Source of the DNA: Woeseiaceae bacterium
GTDB taxonomy: Bacteria; Pseudomonadota; Gammaproteobacteria; Steroidobacterales; Woeseiaceae
Reading direction: 5' to 3'
DNA length: 52,888 nt
NCBI GenBank assembly: GCA_013042375.1
Contig: JABDQH010000034.1
Location: 1-52,888, forward strand
Both the position numbers and the translations under genes were made by a program. Positions 1 to 7,945 of this stretch are shown piece after piece (the stretch's first letter is position 1; every line of letters starts with the position of its first letter). The notes beneath the pieces were generated by a model. That model did not search any database. It saw only the letters and a program-made list of their open reading frames with translations, and was not told where the DNA came from.

Positions 1-482
1 GCCCCGATCAGTCGCGGCAGGCGTGTCGTGCCGCCATAGCCGGGGATGATACCGAGCTTCGTTTCGGGTAGCCCGACCTTGGCAGCTTCCGACATGACGC
101 GGTAGTCGCAAACGAGCGTCATCTCGAAACCACCGCCGAGGGCGATACCGTTGATGGCGGCCACGGTCGGCACCGGCAGGTCTTCGAATGCATTGAAAAC
201 ATCGATGTTGATGGCGAGGATTTTCTCTACCAGCTCGTCCTCGCTGCCACCGAACAGGCTACCAAATTCGGTGATGTCTGCGCCCACAATGAAAACCGGC
301 TTGCCGCTCGTGACGATGACGCCCTTGATGGACTTATCGGCCGCGATGGCCGCCGTGGCTTCCTTTAGCTCGTTGACCGTCAGCGCATTGAACTTGTTGA
401 CCGAGTCGTCCTGCAGGTCGAAGCACAGCTCTGCGATAGCGTCGGTTACCTGGACGGTAATCGCCTTTCCCGTGTAGATCAT
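1..482 (-). CDS. fadB: FadB-type enoyl-CoA hydratase/3-hydroxyacyl-CoA dehydrogenase, N-terminal part
   Basis: Alpha subunit of the fatty acid beta-oxidation complex; only the first 160 residues are in the window and the rest lies beyond base 1. What is visible is the crotonase (enoyl-CoA hydratase) half: the oxyanion-loop motif IVGADITEF near residues 65-73, LGGGFE with E120, and [11 protein letters not shown] with E140. These two glutamates sit where the catalytic pair E119/E139 is in E. coli FadB. The start ATG has a GGAGAAG ribosome site just upstream. It follows the acyl-CoA dehydrogenase by 30 bases on the same strand, so both are probably co-transcribed. Whether the C-terminal dehydrogenase half exists cannot be seen here. 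Confidence 0.9.
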   Translation of the reverse strand, partial: MIYTGKAITVQVTDAIAELCFDLQDDSVNKFNALTVNELKEATAAIAADKSIKGVIVTSGKPVFIVGADITEFGSLFGGSEDELVEKILAINIDVFNAFEDLPVPTVAAINGIALGGGFEMTLVCDYRVMSEAAKVGLPETKLGIIPGYGGTTRLPRLIG

Positions 483-512
483 TCTTGTCTTCTCCAGGTT
501 CAGCTCATGTGG

Positions 513-2315
513 TCAAAACATGAACTCGTTTTCGTCCAGCTTCATCAGTGGGTCCGGGCCGGTCGATATCGTTTCGAGCAGCGCCGTCGTGCGCGGCAGG
601 ATCTTCGCGAAATAGAACTCCGCAGTCTGGATCTTGGCACGATAGAATGCTTCTTCCTTGGTGCCTTCCTCGAGTCGCTTGTACGCGGCCCGCGCACTGG
701 CGGCCCAGGCAACGCCCAGCAGAACATAGCCCGAGAACATGATGTAGTCGACCGAGGCGGCGCCGACCGCGTCGCGGTTGCGCATCGCGGCAAAGCCAAT
801 CTTGCGCGTCAGTGACTTCCACTGCTTCGTGAGTCGCATCAGCGTCTTGAGATACGGCCTGAGTTCCTTGCGTCTGCGCGAGCGTTTGCAGAAGTCGAGG
901 ATAAAACTCGTGACTGGCGCGAGGGCCTTGCCTCTCGTGCCGAGTACCTTGCGGCCCAGCAGGTCGAGGGCCTGGATCCCCGTCGTACCCTCGTAGAGCA
1001 TGCTGATGCGCGCATCCCGTACGTTCTGCTCGGCGCCCCACTCGTTTATGTAGCCATGCCCGCCGAAGCACTGCAGACCGAGGTTGGCGGCCTCGAAGCC
1101 GGTCTCGGTCAGGAATGCCTTGATGATGGGCGTCAGGAAACTGAGCACGTGGTTGGCAAGTTCGCGGGCCTCCGGGTCATCGGACTTGGTCAGGATGTCG
1201 CCCTGCGCGCTGGCAAAGTAGATCAGCGCGCGGCCGCCTTCGGCGAAAGCCTTTTGCGTCAGCAGCATGCGCCGCACGTCCGGGTGCACGATGATCGGAT
1301 CCGCGGGCCCGTCCGGGTTCTTCGGCCCGGAGAGCGAACGCATCTGCAGCCGGTCACGCGCGTAGGCCAGCGATTGCTGAAACGCGAGTTCGGAGTGGGC
1401 GAGCCCCTGCAGACCAGTGCCGATGCGCGCGAAGTTCATAAACGTGAACATGTAGCTCAGGCCCTTGTTCTCCTCGCCGACCAGGTACCCGGTTGCGCTA
1501 TCGAAGTTGAGCTCGCAGGTCGAGTTGCCATGAATGCCCATCTTGCTCTCCAGCGCCCCGCACTTGACCCGATTGCGCTCACCGATCGAACCGTCCTCGT
1601 TCGGGATGAACTTCGGCACGATGAACAGCGAGATGCCCTTGGTGCCCGGCGGCGCGTCGGGCAGGCGAGCCAGCACGATGTGCACGATGTTTTCGGCCAT
1701 GTCGTGCTCGCCCGAAGAGACGAACAATTTGGAACCGGTAATGCGGTAGGTGCCGTCCGCAGCCTGTTCGGCCCGGGTGCGCAGCAGGCCGAGGTCCGTG
1801 CCGCAGTGTGCCTCGGTCAGGCACATCGTGCCGGTCCAGCGGCCGCTGACCAGCGGCTCCATGAAGATCGCCTTCTGTTCCTCGGAACCGTGCTCGTCGA
1901 TCGTTTCCATTGCCCCGTGTGACAGGCCCGGGTACATCGCCCAGGACCAGTTGGCGGTGCCGTTCATCTCGCGAATCGGCAGGCCGATGGACATCGGCAG
2001 GTCCTGGCCCCCGTAACGGGCCGGCTGGTCGAGCGACGGCCAGCCGCCATCGACGTACTGCTGGTAGGCTTCCTTGAACCCGGGCGGCGTTTTCACCTCG
2101 CCGTCGTCGAGCATGCGGCAGCCTGCTTCGTCGCCGATGGCATTGAGCGGGGCTACCACCTCCTCGGAGAATTTGCTGGCCTCGCCGAGAATGACGTCGA
2201 TCAGCTCCTGGTTGACCTCTTCACAGGCCGGCAATGACTGGTAGTGCTTGTCGAAATTCAGCAGGTCGCGCATTACAAACTGCATGTCCCGCAACGGCGC
2301 TTTATAAGTCGTCAT
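513..2315 (-). CDS. Acyl-CoA dehydrogenase, long form with C-terminal extension
   Basis: FAD-dependent alpha,beta-dehydrogenation of an acyl-CoA, first step of beta-oxidation. The 600-residue length, against about 380-400 for ordinary acyl-CoA dehydrogenases, and the C-terminal helical extension place it in the family that includes DmdC (3-methylmercaptopropionyl-CoA dehydrogenase) and many gammaproteobacterial FadE2-like enzymes. Visible motifs are MCLTEAHCGTDLG (FAD/substrate loop) and MLYEGTTGIQA, which carries the probable catalytic glutamate. It is upstream of fadB and divergent from a FabR-like regulator across a palindrome. The substrate cannot be told from sequence; general fatty acyl-CoA is more likely than a dedicated DMSP role, since no dmdB or dmdD is adjacent. 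Confidence 0.88.
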   Translation of the reverse strand: MTTYKAPLRDMQFVMRDLLNFDKHYQSLPACEEVNQELIDVILGEASKFSEEVVAPLNAIGDEAGCRMLDDGEVKTPPGFKEAYQQYVDGGWPSLDQPARYGGQDLPMSIGLPIREMNGTANWSWAMYPGLSHGAMETIDEHGSEEQKAIFMEPLVSGRWTGTMCLTEAHCGTDLGLLRTRAEQAADGTYRITGSKLFVSSGEHDMAENIVHIVLARLPDAPPGTKGISLFIVPKFIPNEDGSIGERNRVKCGALESKMGIHGNSTCELNFDSATGYLVGEENKGLSYMFTFMNFARIGTGLQGLAHSELAFQQSLAYARDRLQMRSLSGPKNPDGPADPIIVHPDVRRMLLTQKAFAEGGRALIYFASAQGDILTKSDDPEARELANHVLSFLTPIIKAFLTETGFEAANLGLQCFGGHGYINEWGAEQNVRDARISMLYEGTTGIQALDLLGRKVLGTRGKALAPVTSFILDFCKRSRRRKELRPYLKTLMRLTKQWKSLTRKIGFAAMRNRDAVGAASVDYIMFSGYVLLGVAWAASARAAYKRLEEGTKEEAFYRAKIQTAEFYFAKILPRTTALLETISTGPDPLMKLDENEFMF

Positions 2316-2337
2316 ACCCGGTTCCCTCCAGTTCAGC

Positions 2338-2361
2338 GTACAAGTGTGCGCACAATTGTAC
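2338..2361. promoter_or_regulatory. 24-bp palindromic operator between acyl-CoA dehydrogenase and fabR-like gene
   Basis: Arms GTACAA and TTGTAC enclose the perfect palindrome TGTGCGCACA; 22 of 24 positions are symmetric. It lies in the 103-base gap between the divergent dehydrogenase and TetR starts. The left part, AGCGTACA-AG-TGTGCGC, also resembles the FabR box of enterobacteria as I remember it. It is probably the binding site of the adjacent TetR/FabR-like protein, controlling both directions. Confidence 0.7.
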
Positions 2362-2418
2362 CACCAATCTGCTACTCTGCAATTTTCCGGCGGCAGCCGT
2401 CAATGCTGGGAACCACGT

Positions 2419-3033
2419 ATGGTGGCCTCGAGAAAACAGCAAAAAGCGTTGACAAGACAGCGACTTATGGATGCGGTCGCGGCCGAACTGGCCTCCGGCC
2501 GCAGTTTCGATACGCTCAGTCTCAGGGAAGCCGCCAAGCTGGCCGGCATTGCGCCGACGTCATTCTATCGGCATTTCCATCACATGGAGGACTTAGGGTT
2601 AGCGTTGCTCGAAGAGCATGGCAAGTCCTTGTTTGCGTTGATGGAGAACGTCAGGGGCCAGGTCACTGACGGGCGGTCATTGATCAGGGCCTCGGTGGAA
2701 GCCGTCTACGACTTCATCTTCACGAATCAAGGTCTGTCGCGGATGATCGTACAGGAGAGCCTGTCCCCGGAGTCGCCGTTCCGCGATGCGTCCGAGAACC
2801 TGTTCCTGGCGATATCGAGCGACCTCGCCGAGTACCTGGAGCAGGAAGCCCGCAAGCGAGGGGTACCCCTGGCTTATCCCAGGCTCGCCGCAAACGCCAT
2901 GGTATCGATCATGTTCACGACCGGCATCGCACTGTTGAACGCCCCGGAAGTGGATCGCGACCGTCATGTCGATGCCGCCGTGATCAAGGTCAAGATGATC
3001 GTGCGCGGGGCGGAATCGCTGGCCGCCAAATAG
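2419..3033 (+). CDS. TetR-family regulator, FabR-like
   Basis: A 204-residue DNA-binding repressor resembling FabR, which in E. coli represses unsaturated fatty acid synthesis genes. The N-terminal helix-turn-helix (about residues 33-52, with LSLREAAKLAGIAPTSFYRHF) is very close to FabR, and the C-terminal ligand domain also follows FabR (VIRTSV-like helix, AMVSIMFTTG). I chose the ATG at 2419. A longer GTG-started frame from 2344 would begin inside the palindromic operator and adds an unconserved leader. Divergence from a beta-oxidation operon suggests that here it senses acyl-CoA and controls degradation rather than, or as well as, synthesis. That is inference. Confidence 0.85.
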   Translation: MVASRKQQKALTRQRLMDAVAAELASGRSFDTLSLREAAKLAGIAPTSFYRHFHHMEDLGLALLEEHGKSLFALMENVRGQVTDGRSLIRASVEAVYDFIFTNQGLSRMIVQESLSPESPFRDASENLFLAISSDLAEYLEQEARKRGVPLAYPRLAANAMVSIMFTTGIALLNAPEVDRDRHVDAAVIKVKMIVRGAESLAAK

Positions 3034-3042
3034 AGGCACAGC

Positions 3043-3062
3043 CTCCTGTGGGAGCGGCTTCA
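3043..3062 (+). repeat. REP-like half element
   Basis: The string CCTGTGGGAGCGGCTTCA just after the regulator gene matches the 5' half of the common REP sequence of Pseudomonas and relatives (TGTGGGAGCGGCTT followed by AGCCGCG). The complementary half is missing. The stop codon of the minus-strand transporter falls at its end (3060-3062). Confidence 0.4.
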
Positions 3063-5432
3063 TACCCCGAGGGCACCTGGGCCGCGAACGGGCACCGTCG
3101 GTTTGACGAGGTAGCTCGCCAGGGCTGGCAGCAGGGTCAGCGCGCCGAGCATGTTCCACAGGAACATGAACGTCAGCATCAGCCCCATGTCGGCCTGGAA
3201 CTTGATCGGCGACAAGATCCACGTACCGACACCGATCGCCAGCGTGATACCCGTGAAGCCGACGGCCATGCCGGTCGTGCGCAGCGTCTTCGCGTACGAG
3301 TCGGACACGTCGAGGCCGCGCTTCAGGTAGGTGTTCATCTTGCTATAGATGTAGATGCCGTAGTCGACGCCGATGCCGACGCCGAGGGCAATGACCGGCA
3401 GGGTCGCGACTTTCACGCCGATGCCCAGGGTTGCCATCAGTGCCTGGCCGAGTACCGATGTCAGGGCCAGCGGCACAATGATGCACACGACGGCTCGCCA
3501 TGAGCGGAACGTCAGGAACACGAGAAAGGCGACGACGCTGTAGACCAGCGCCAGCATCTGGTACTGCGCCTTGCTGATGACGATGTTGGTCGCCGACTCG
3601 ATGCCCGAGTTGCCGGCCGCAAGGATGAACTGCACGTCGTCGCTGTTGTATTCGGCGGCAAACGCCTCGACGTCGCGTGTCACGGCCTGCAGCGTCTCGG
3701 CCTTGTGATCGTTCAGGAAGACCAGCACGGGCACCATGCTGCAATCGGTGTTGATCAGGTTGCTCGGTACCAGCGACAGCGAGTTATTGAGGATATAGCG
3801 GTTGCGGCTCAGGGCGTGCCACTTCGGGTTGCCCTCGTTCATGGCCATGGTCACGCGCTTGGAGATGTTCACGAGTGAGATGACCGACTGCACGCCTTCC
3901 GTATTACGCATGACTTCCTGGAAGCGGTCGATGGCCGATACGGTGCTGTAGTCGCCGCAAGCTTGCACGGGCGTCGTCACCATGACGACGAACACGTCGG
4001 TACTGGTCGAGTAATTCTCGGTCAGGAACGCGTTATCAAGGTTGTAGCGCGAATCGGGCCGCAGCTCCGGTGCGCCCGGGTCGAGGTCACCGATGCGCAG
4101 GTCCTTGCTGCCGAAAAGGCCGACGGCGAACAGTGCGACCGCGATGATGATCGTCGCAGGCGCAAAGGGCGCTTTCGCAAAGCGAGCGATGAAGGGCCAC
4201 AGGCGGGCGGGGCGCTCCTGCCGCCGCTTGATGTAGTTCATGCAGGCCTGCGTCAGCCCCGTGTAGGACAGCAGCACCGGCATCAGCAGCAGGTTGGTGA
4301 AGATCAGCACGGCCACGCCGATGCTGGCCGTCATCGCCAGCTCCTGGATGACCGGGATATCGATGACCATCAGCGTCAGGAAACCAATGCCGTCTGAGAT
4401 CAGCGCGATGAAGCCCGCGACGTATACGGCGCGGAAGGCGCGCCGCGCGGACCAGAACGCACCGATGCCGAAGTAAAACCGGCTGGCGACGTTGTTGATG
4501 ATCTGCACGCCGTGACTGATGCCGATAGCGAACACGAGGAACGGAACCAGCATCGAGTAGGGATCGAGGCCGAATCCAAGCGCCCGCAGCAATCCGAGTT
4601 GCCAGACGACCCCTACCGTCGAGCATAGAAGCGGGATCAGCGTTGCATACCAGCAGCGCGAGTACAGCAGCAGCAGGACCTTGGTGATGAACCATGCCGC
4701 CGCGAAGAACAGTGCGACCTGTACGGCGCCCTCGATGAGGTCACCGACGATCTTCGCGAACCCTGTGACACGAATCTGGATCGTGTCGGTCTCGTACTTG
4801 CTGCGGACGAGCTCCTCGATCCTGTTCGAGAAATCACGATAGTCGAGCCGCTCACCGGTATCGGGGTTGGTGTCGGTTAACGGCGCGATGATCGTCGCCG
4901 ACTTGAAGTTATTGGCAACGAGACGGCCGACCTGGCCGGACCGGAGGACGTTGGCTTTCAGCTGCTCGAGCTTGGCAGGCGAGCCGTCGTAGCCATTGGG
5001 GATAACGGTGCCGCCGCGGAAGCCTTCTTCGGTGACCTCGCTCCAGCGGATGTTGGGCGTCCATATGGACTGCAGGCCCGCGCGGTCGACGCCCGGAATG
5101 TAGAACACCTCGTCGTTGATCTTTTGCAGCGCCTCCTGGAACTCTTTATCGAAGATGTCGCCCTCACGGGTCTCGACGATGATGCGAATCGAGTTGCCGA
5201 GGCTCTTGAGGTCTTCCCGGTTCGCCAGGTAGTTCTGGATGTAAGGGTGCGAGGTCGGGATCATCTTCTCGAAGCTCGCGTCGGGCTCGAGCTTCGAGGC
5301 CTGGTAAGCGAAGAACACGGTCGCCAGTGCGAACAGAATGATGACGAGGACGCGGTTCCCGAACAGCAGTCTCTCGGCGAGTGGCGCTTTGCCGCCGTTC
5401 AGGCCCGTGATGTCCTTGCGCGAATCACTCAT
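3060..5432 (-). CDS. MMPL/RND-superfamily transporter
   Basis: Inner-membrane transporter of the MMPL/HpnN type (790 residues), a class that moves lipids and other hydrophobic molecules. One membrane helix near residues 25-45 is followed by a large periplasmic loop, a block of about five helices, a second loop and a second helix block near the C-terminus (VIALGVGIGVDYGIYIYS). This is the usual duplicated 12-helix plan. Start chosen at MSDSRKD (5432), which overlaps the stop of the upstream YCF48 gene by 8 bases; the frame is open for 65 more codons upstream but those lie within the neighbour. It is the last gene of the DUF1302-DUF1329-YCF48 operon, and its cargo is unknown. Confidence 0.85.
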   Translation of the reverse strand: MSDSRKDITGLNGGKAPLAERLLFGNRVLVIILFALATVFFAYQASKLEPDASFEKMIPTSHPYIQNYLANREDLKSLGNSIRIIVETREGDIFDKEFQEALQKINDEVFYIPGVDRAGLQSIWTPNIRWSEVTEEGFRGGTVIPNGYDGSPAKLEQLKANVLRSGQVGRLVANNFKSATIIAPLTDTNPDTGERLDYRDFSNRIEELVRSKYETDTIQIRVTGFAKIVGDLIEGAVQVALFFAAAWFITKVLLLLYSRCWYATLIPLLCSTVGVVWQLGLLRALGFGLDPYSMLVPFLVFAIGISHGVQIINNVASRFYFGIGAFWSARRAFRAVYVAGFIALISDGIGFLTLMVIDIPVIQELAMTASIGVAVLIFTNLLLMPVLLSYTGLTQACMNYIKRRQERPARLWPFIARFAKAPFAPATIIIAVALFAVGLFGSKDLRIGDLDPGAPELRPDSRYNLDNAFLTENYSTSTDVFVVMVTTPVQACGDYSTVSAIDRFQEVMRNTEGVQSVISLVNISKRVTMAMNEGNPKWHALSRNRYILNNSLSLVPSNLINTDCSMVPVLVFLNDHKAETLQAVTRDVEAFAAEYNSDDVQFILAAGNSGIESATNIVISKAQYQMLALVYSVVAFLVFLTFRSWRAVVCIIVPLALTSVLGQALMATLGIGVKVATLPVIALGVGIGVDYGIYIYSKMNTYLKRGLDVSDSYAKTLRTTGMAVGFTGITLAIGVGTWILSPIKFQADMGLMLTFMFLWNMLGALTLLPALASYLVKPTVPVRGPGALGV

Positions 5433-6567
5433 CGCCAGTCTCCCCGATGCGCGACACGCCACCGAAACCAACCAGTAGCGCCTCGCCACCGGCATCGAAA
5501 ATAACGCCGCTGTAAACAGTGCTGGTGTTGGTGGGGACCACCTCGAAACTCGCGCCCGCGTCTTTGCTCTCCAGCACGACGCCGGCAGCGCCTGCGAGCA
5601 TGACCGAGCCGTCTTCACGCGCGGCACCGCACATCAATGTGCGCTGGTCGCCCGTGTCGACTGCCTGCCAGCTGGCACCCTCGTCATTCGAGCGGAACAC
5701 GTTGCCGCGCAGGCCGAAAATCAGCAGGCCGCCATCGCTCGGCGCGACGGCACCGAAGTACGAACCCTGGTAGGGGGTCTCGACGCGTTCCCAGGTTGCG
5801 CCGTTATCGAGCGAGCGCTGCAGGGTCCCGGCTTCACCTGCCACCAGCAGGGTGCCGGCCGAGGAGCGGGCCATGCCGTAGAGATGGTAGTTGTCGGGAT
5901 TGTGCAGCCGGTTGTTATGGGCCACCCAGGTTGCACCACCGTCGGTGGTGTGCAGAAAGACCCCGTAAGCGCCCAGCACGTAGCCGAATGCGTCGTCGGC
6001 AAACCAGGTCTCGAGGAGTGGCGAAGTCATGCCGTCGCCAATCGCGGCCTGCGCCTCTTCGAGGGCGAAGAGAGCATCGTCGAGCGCCCACTCCGCCTCT
6101 TCGCGCGTCTCGGGCGTGGCCTGCTCGAGCACGGCTTCGAGGCTTTGCACCTGCGCCTCGATGGCGCCGACCGACAGGGCCGCGACATCGGAACCCGTCA
6201 GTTTGACCTCCCAGGTCGCGCCGTTGTCGGAGGAGTGCAGCAGGTAGCCGTCATGGGCGGTCGCCCACGCGTGGCCGTCGCCACCGAACGCGACCGACGT
6301 AATCGCGAACGAGATGGGGACATCGGCCTGGATCCAGCTCGCGCCATCGTCGTCGGAATACAGGATATTGCCCTGCTCGCCGCCGACCAGCAGCCGTTCA
6401 CTATCGCGTGCCGCATCTAGCAGCAGGCTGTCCTTGGCAAGATCGGATTTGATCGCAGGCAGCAGCGGAAACTCGACCGCCTGGCTCGTCGCCAGCCAGC
6501 CGAGAGCGCCAAGCAGGACCGCCGCGCGCGTGGCGGCAGTCCTGACCGATGTTTGCGCGGCCCCCAC
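5425..6567 (-). CDS. YCF48/Asp-box beta-propeller protein
   Basis: Exported 380-residue protein with a hydrophobic leader (VLLGALGWLATSQA) followed by about six Asp-box repeats of the SxDxGxxW type: SDDDGASW, SSDNGATW, TTDGGATW, SLDNGATW, SNDEGASW and a degenerate SKDAGASF. This is the YCF48/BNR propeller fold named after the photosystem II assembly factor. In this operon type it probably acts as a periplasmic scaffold rather than an enzyme. A helical insert (about residues 128-170, rich in Glu and Ala) interrupts the propeller. The start codon is GTG, six bases after the DUF1329 stop, and the 3' end overlaps the RND gene, so translation is likely coupled. Confidence 0.82.
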   Translation of the reverse strand: MGAAQTSVRTAATRAAVLLGALGWLATSQAVEFPLLPAIKSDLAKDSLLLDAARDSERLLVGGEQGNILYSDDDGASWIQADVPISFAITSVAFGGDGHAWATAHDGYLLHSSDNGATWEVKLTGSDVAALSVGAIEAQVQSLEAVLEQATPETREEAEWALDDALFALEEAQAAIGDGMTSPLLETWFADDAFGYVLGAYGVFLHTTDGGATWVAHNNRLHNPDNYHLYGMARSSAGTLLVAGEAGTLQRSLDNGATWERVETPYQGSYFGAVAPSDGGLLIFGLRGNVFRSNDEGASWQAVDTGDQRTLMCGAAREDGSVMLAGAAGVVLESKDAGASFEVVPTNTSTVYSGVIFDAGGEALLVGFGGVSRIGETGDE

Positions 6568-6573
6568 GTGAGC

Positions 6574-7926
6574 CTAGCGGCGGCCGGAGCGACGCAGCGC
6601 CGCCGGCGTGTACTCACGCTCTGTGACCTTGTAATCCCACTGGTACTGGTAGCCCTTGAGCTCGTTGCCGAGACCCTGTGGCAGATGCCTGCCGGAGATC
6701 AGGTCGTGCGAGGTCTCGGCCGCATACCACGGTACCTTCTGCTGGTAGTGCGACAGGTTGTGCGCTTCGCGCACCCGCCACATCTCGCCACGGCCGTCGT
6801 AGAGGTCGGCGGCGCTGATCTGCCAGGTGTCCTCATCGACGTAGAAGGTACGGCGTGCGTAGATATGCCGCTGGCCGTCCCTGAGCGTGGCATCGACAAC
6901 CCATACGCGGTGCAGCTCGTAGCGCAGGTACTCGGGGTTCAGGTGCCCTTGGAGGACGATGTCCTTGTACTTGAGGTCCTTGTCGAGCAGCTTGTACGCG
7001 TTGTACGGGATGTACATCTCTTTCTTGCCGACGAGTTTCCACTCGTACTTGTCGGGCGCACCATTGTAGAGGTCGAGATCGTCGGAGGTGCGCAGGCCGT
7101 CCGATGCCGTGCCCGGTCCGTCATAGGCGACGTCGGGCGCGCGGCGTACGCGGCGCTGGCCGGCATTGTAGATCCAGGCCGCACGCGGCTCGGCGATCTG
7201 GTCGATGTTCTCGTGCACGAGCAGGACGTCGCCTTCCAGGCGTGCCGGCGCCCGGATGGCCTGCTTGAAGTAGAACAGGCGGTTTTCCGGGGAGCCCTCC
7301 AGGTAGTTGGCGAACGTCAGCTGCTCATCGAGGATGACCGGGCTGAACGCGCCGTTGGCCTGCACGGGAATCTGCGCATAGACGCGCCGCACGCTGCCGC
7401 CGCGATAGCGGAGGACGTGGTTCCAGATGATCTCGATCCCGGATTGCGGAATCGGGAACGGCAGGTAGGACGTCACGTTGGCAAGGCCATTGCCGTCGTT
7501 GGTGAGCTGCGCCCCCATCGCATCCTGTTTGAACACGTCGTAAAGCTCTTCGGGATAGGCAGCCGAGCGACGCGACTGGTAGACCGGCATCCGGAACGTA
7601 TCGGGATAGCGTTTCAGCAGCGCGATCTGGCCGGGTGACAGCTTGTCCTGGTACTGCTCATGATTGGCAGCCGTTATCGTGAACAGCACTTCGTCGTCCG
7701 GGAACGGATCCACGAGCGGTTCACCTTCGACATAGCCGGCAGGCAGTTCGGTGAGACCGCCGGTCCAGGCCGGGATCGTGCCTGCGGCGTTGCCGGCGCG
7801 TTCCGCGCCCATCGGCGTCAGATCGTCGCCGAGGCGGTCGGCCTGTTCCTGCGTGAGTTCTGCGAATGCACCCTGGGCCGCCAGGCCGAGTGCAGCCAGC
7901 ATCGAGATTCTTGTGATGGTTCTCAT
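6574..7926 (-). CDS. DUF1329 periplasmic protein (LolA-like fold)
   Basis: A 450-residue secreted protein with a clean signal peptide (cleavage after GAFA near residue 22). The body matches the DUF1329 family: the early LGDDLTPMGAERAGN block typical of the family and a large beta-rich domain. Structural work on relatives suggests a LolA-like lipid-cradling half-barrel. These proteins are recurrently encoded with DUF1302 proteins, YCF48 proteins and RND exporters, as here. I infer a shuttle carrying a hydrophobic compound between the RND pump and the outer membrane. Nineteen bases separate it from the DUF1302 gene. Confidence 0.85.
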   Translation of the reverse strand: MRTITRISMLAALGLAAQGAFAELTQEQADRLGDDLTPMGAERAGNAAGTIPAWTGGLTELPAGYVEGEPLVDPFPDDEVLFTITAANHEQYQDKLSPGQIALLKRYPDTFRMPVYQSRRSAAYPEELYDVFKQDAMGAQLTNDGNGLANVTSYLPFPIPQSGIEIIWNHVLRYRGGSVRRVYAQIPVQANGAFSPVILDEQLTFANYLEGSPENRLFYFKQAIRAPARLEGDVLLVHENIDQIAEPRAAWIYNAGQRRVRRAPDVAYDGPGTASDGLRTSDDLDLYNGAPDKYEWKLVGKKEMYIPYNAYKLLDKDLKYKDIVLQGHLNPEYLRYELHRVWVVDATLRDGQRHIYARRTFYVDEDTWQISAADLYDGRGEMWRVREAHNLSHYQQKVPWYAAETSHDLISGRHLPQGLGNELKGYQYQWDYKVTEREYTPAALRRSGRR

Positions 7927-7945
7927 GATGTATTGCCCTTAGGTT

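Noticed and set aside
513-2315. DMSP demethylation gene dmdC
   Set aside because: The family is right, but neighbours are fadB and a FabR-like regulator and no dmdB/dmdD is adjacent.
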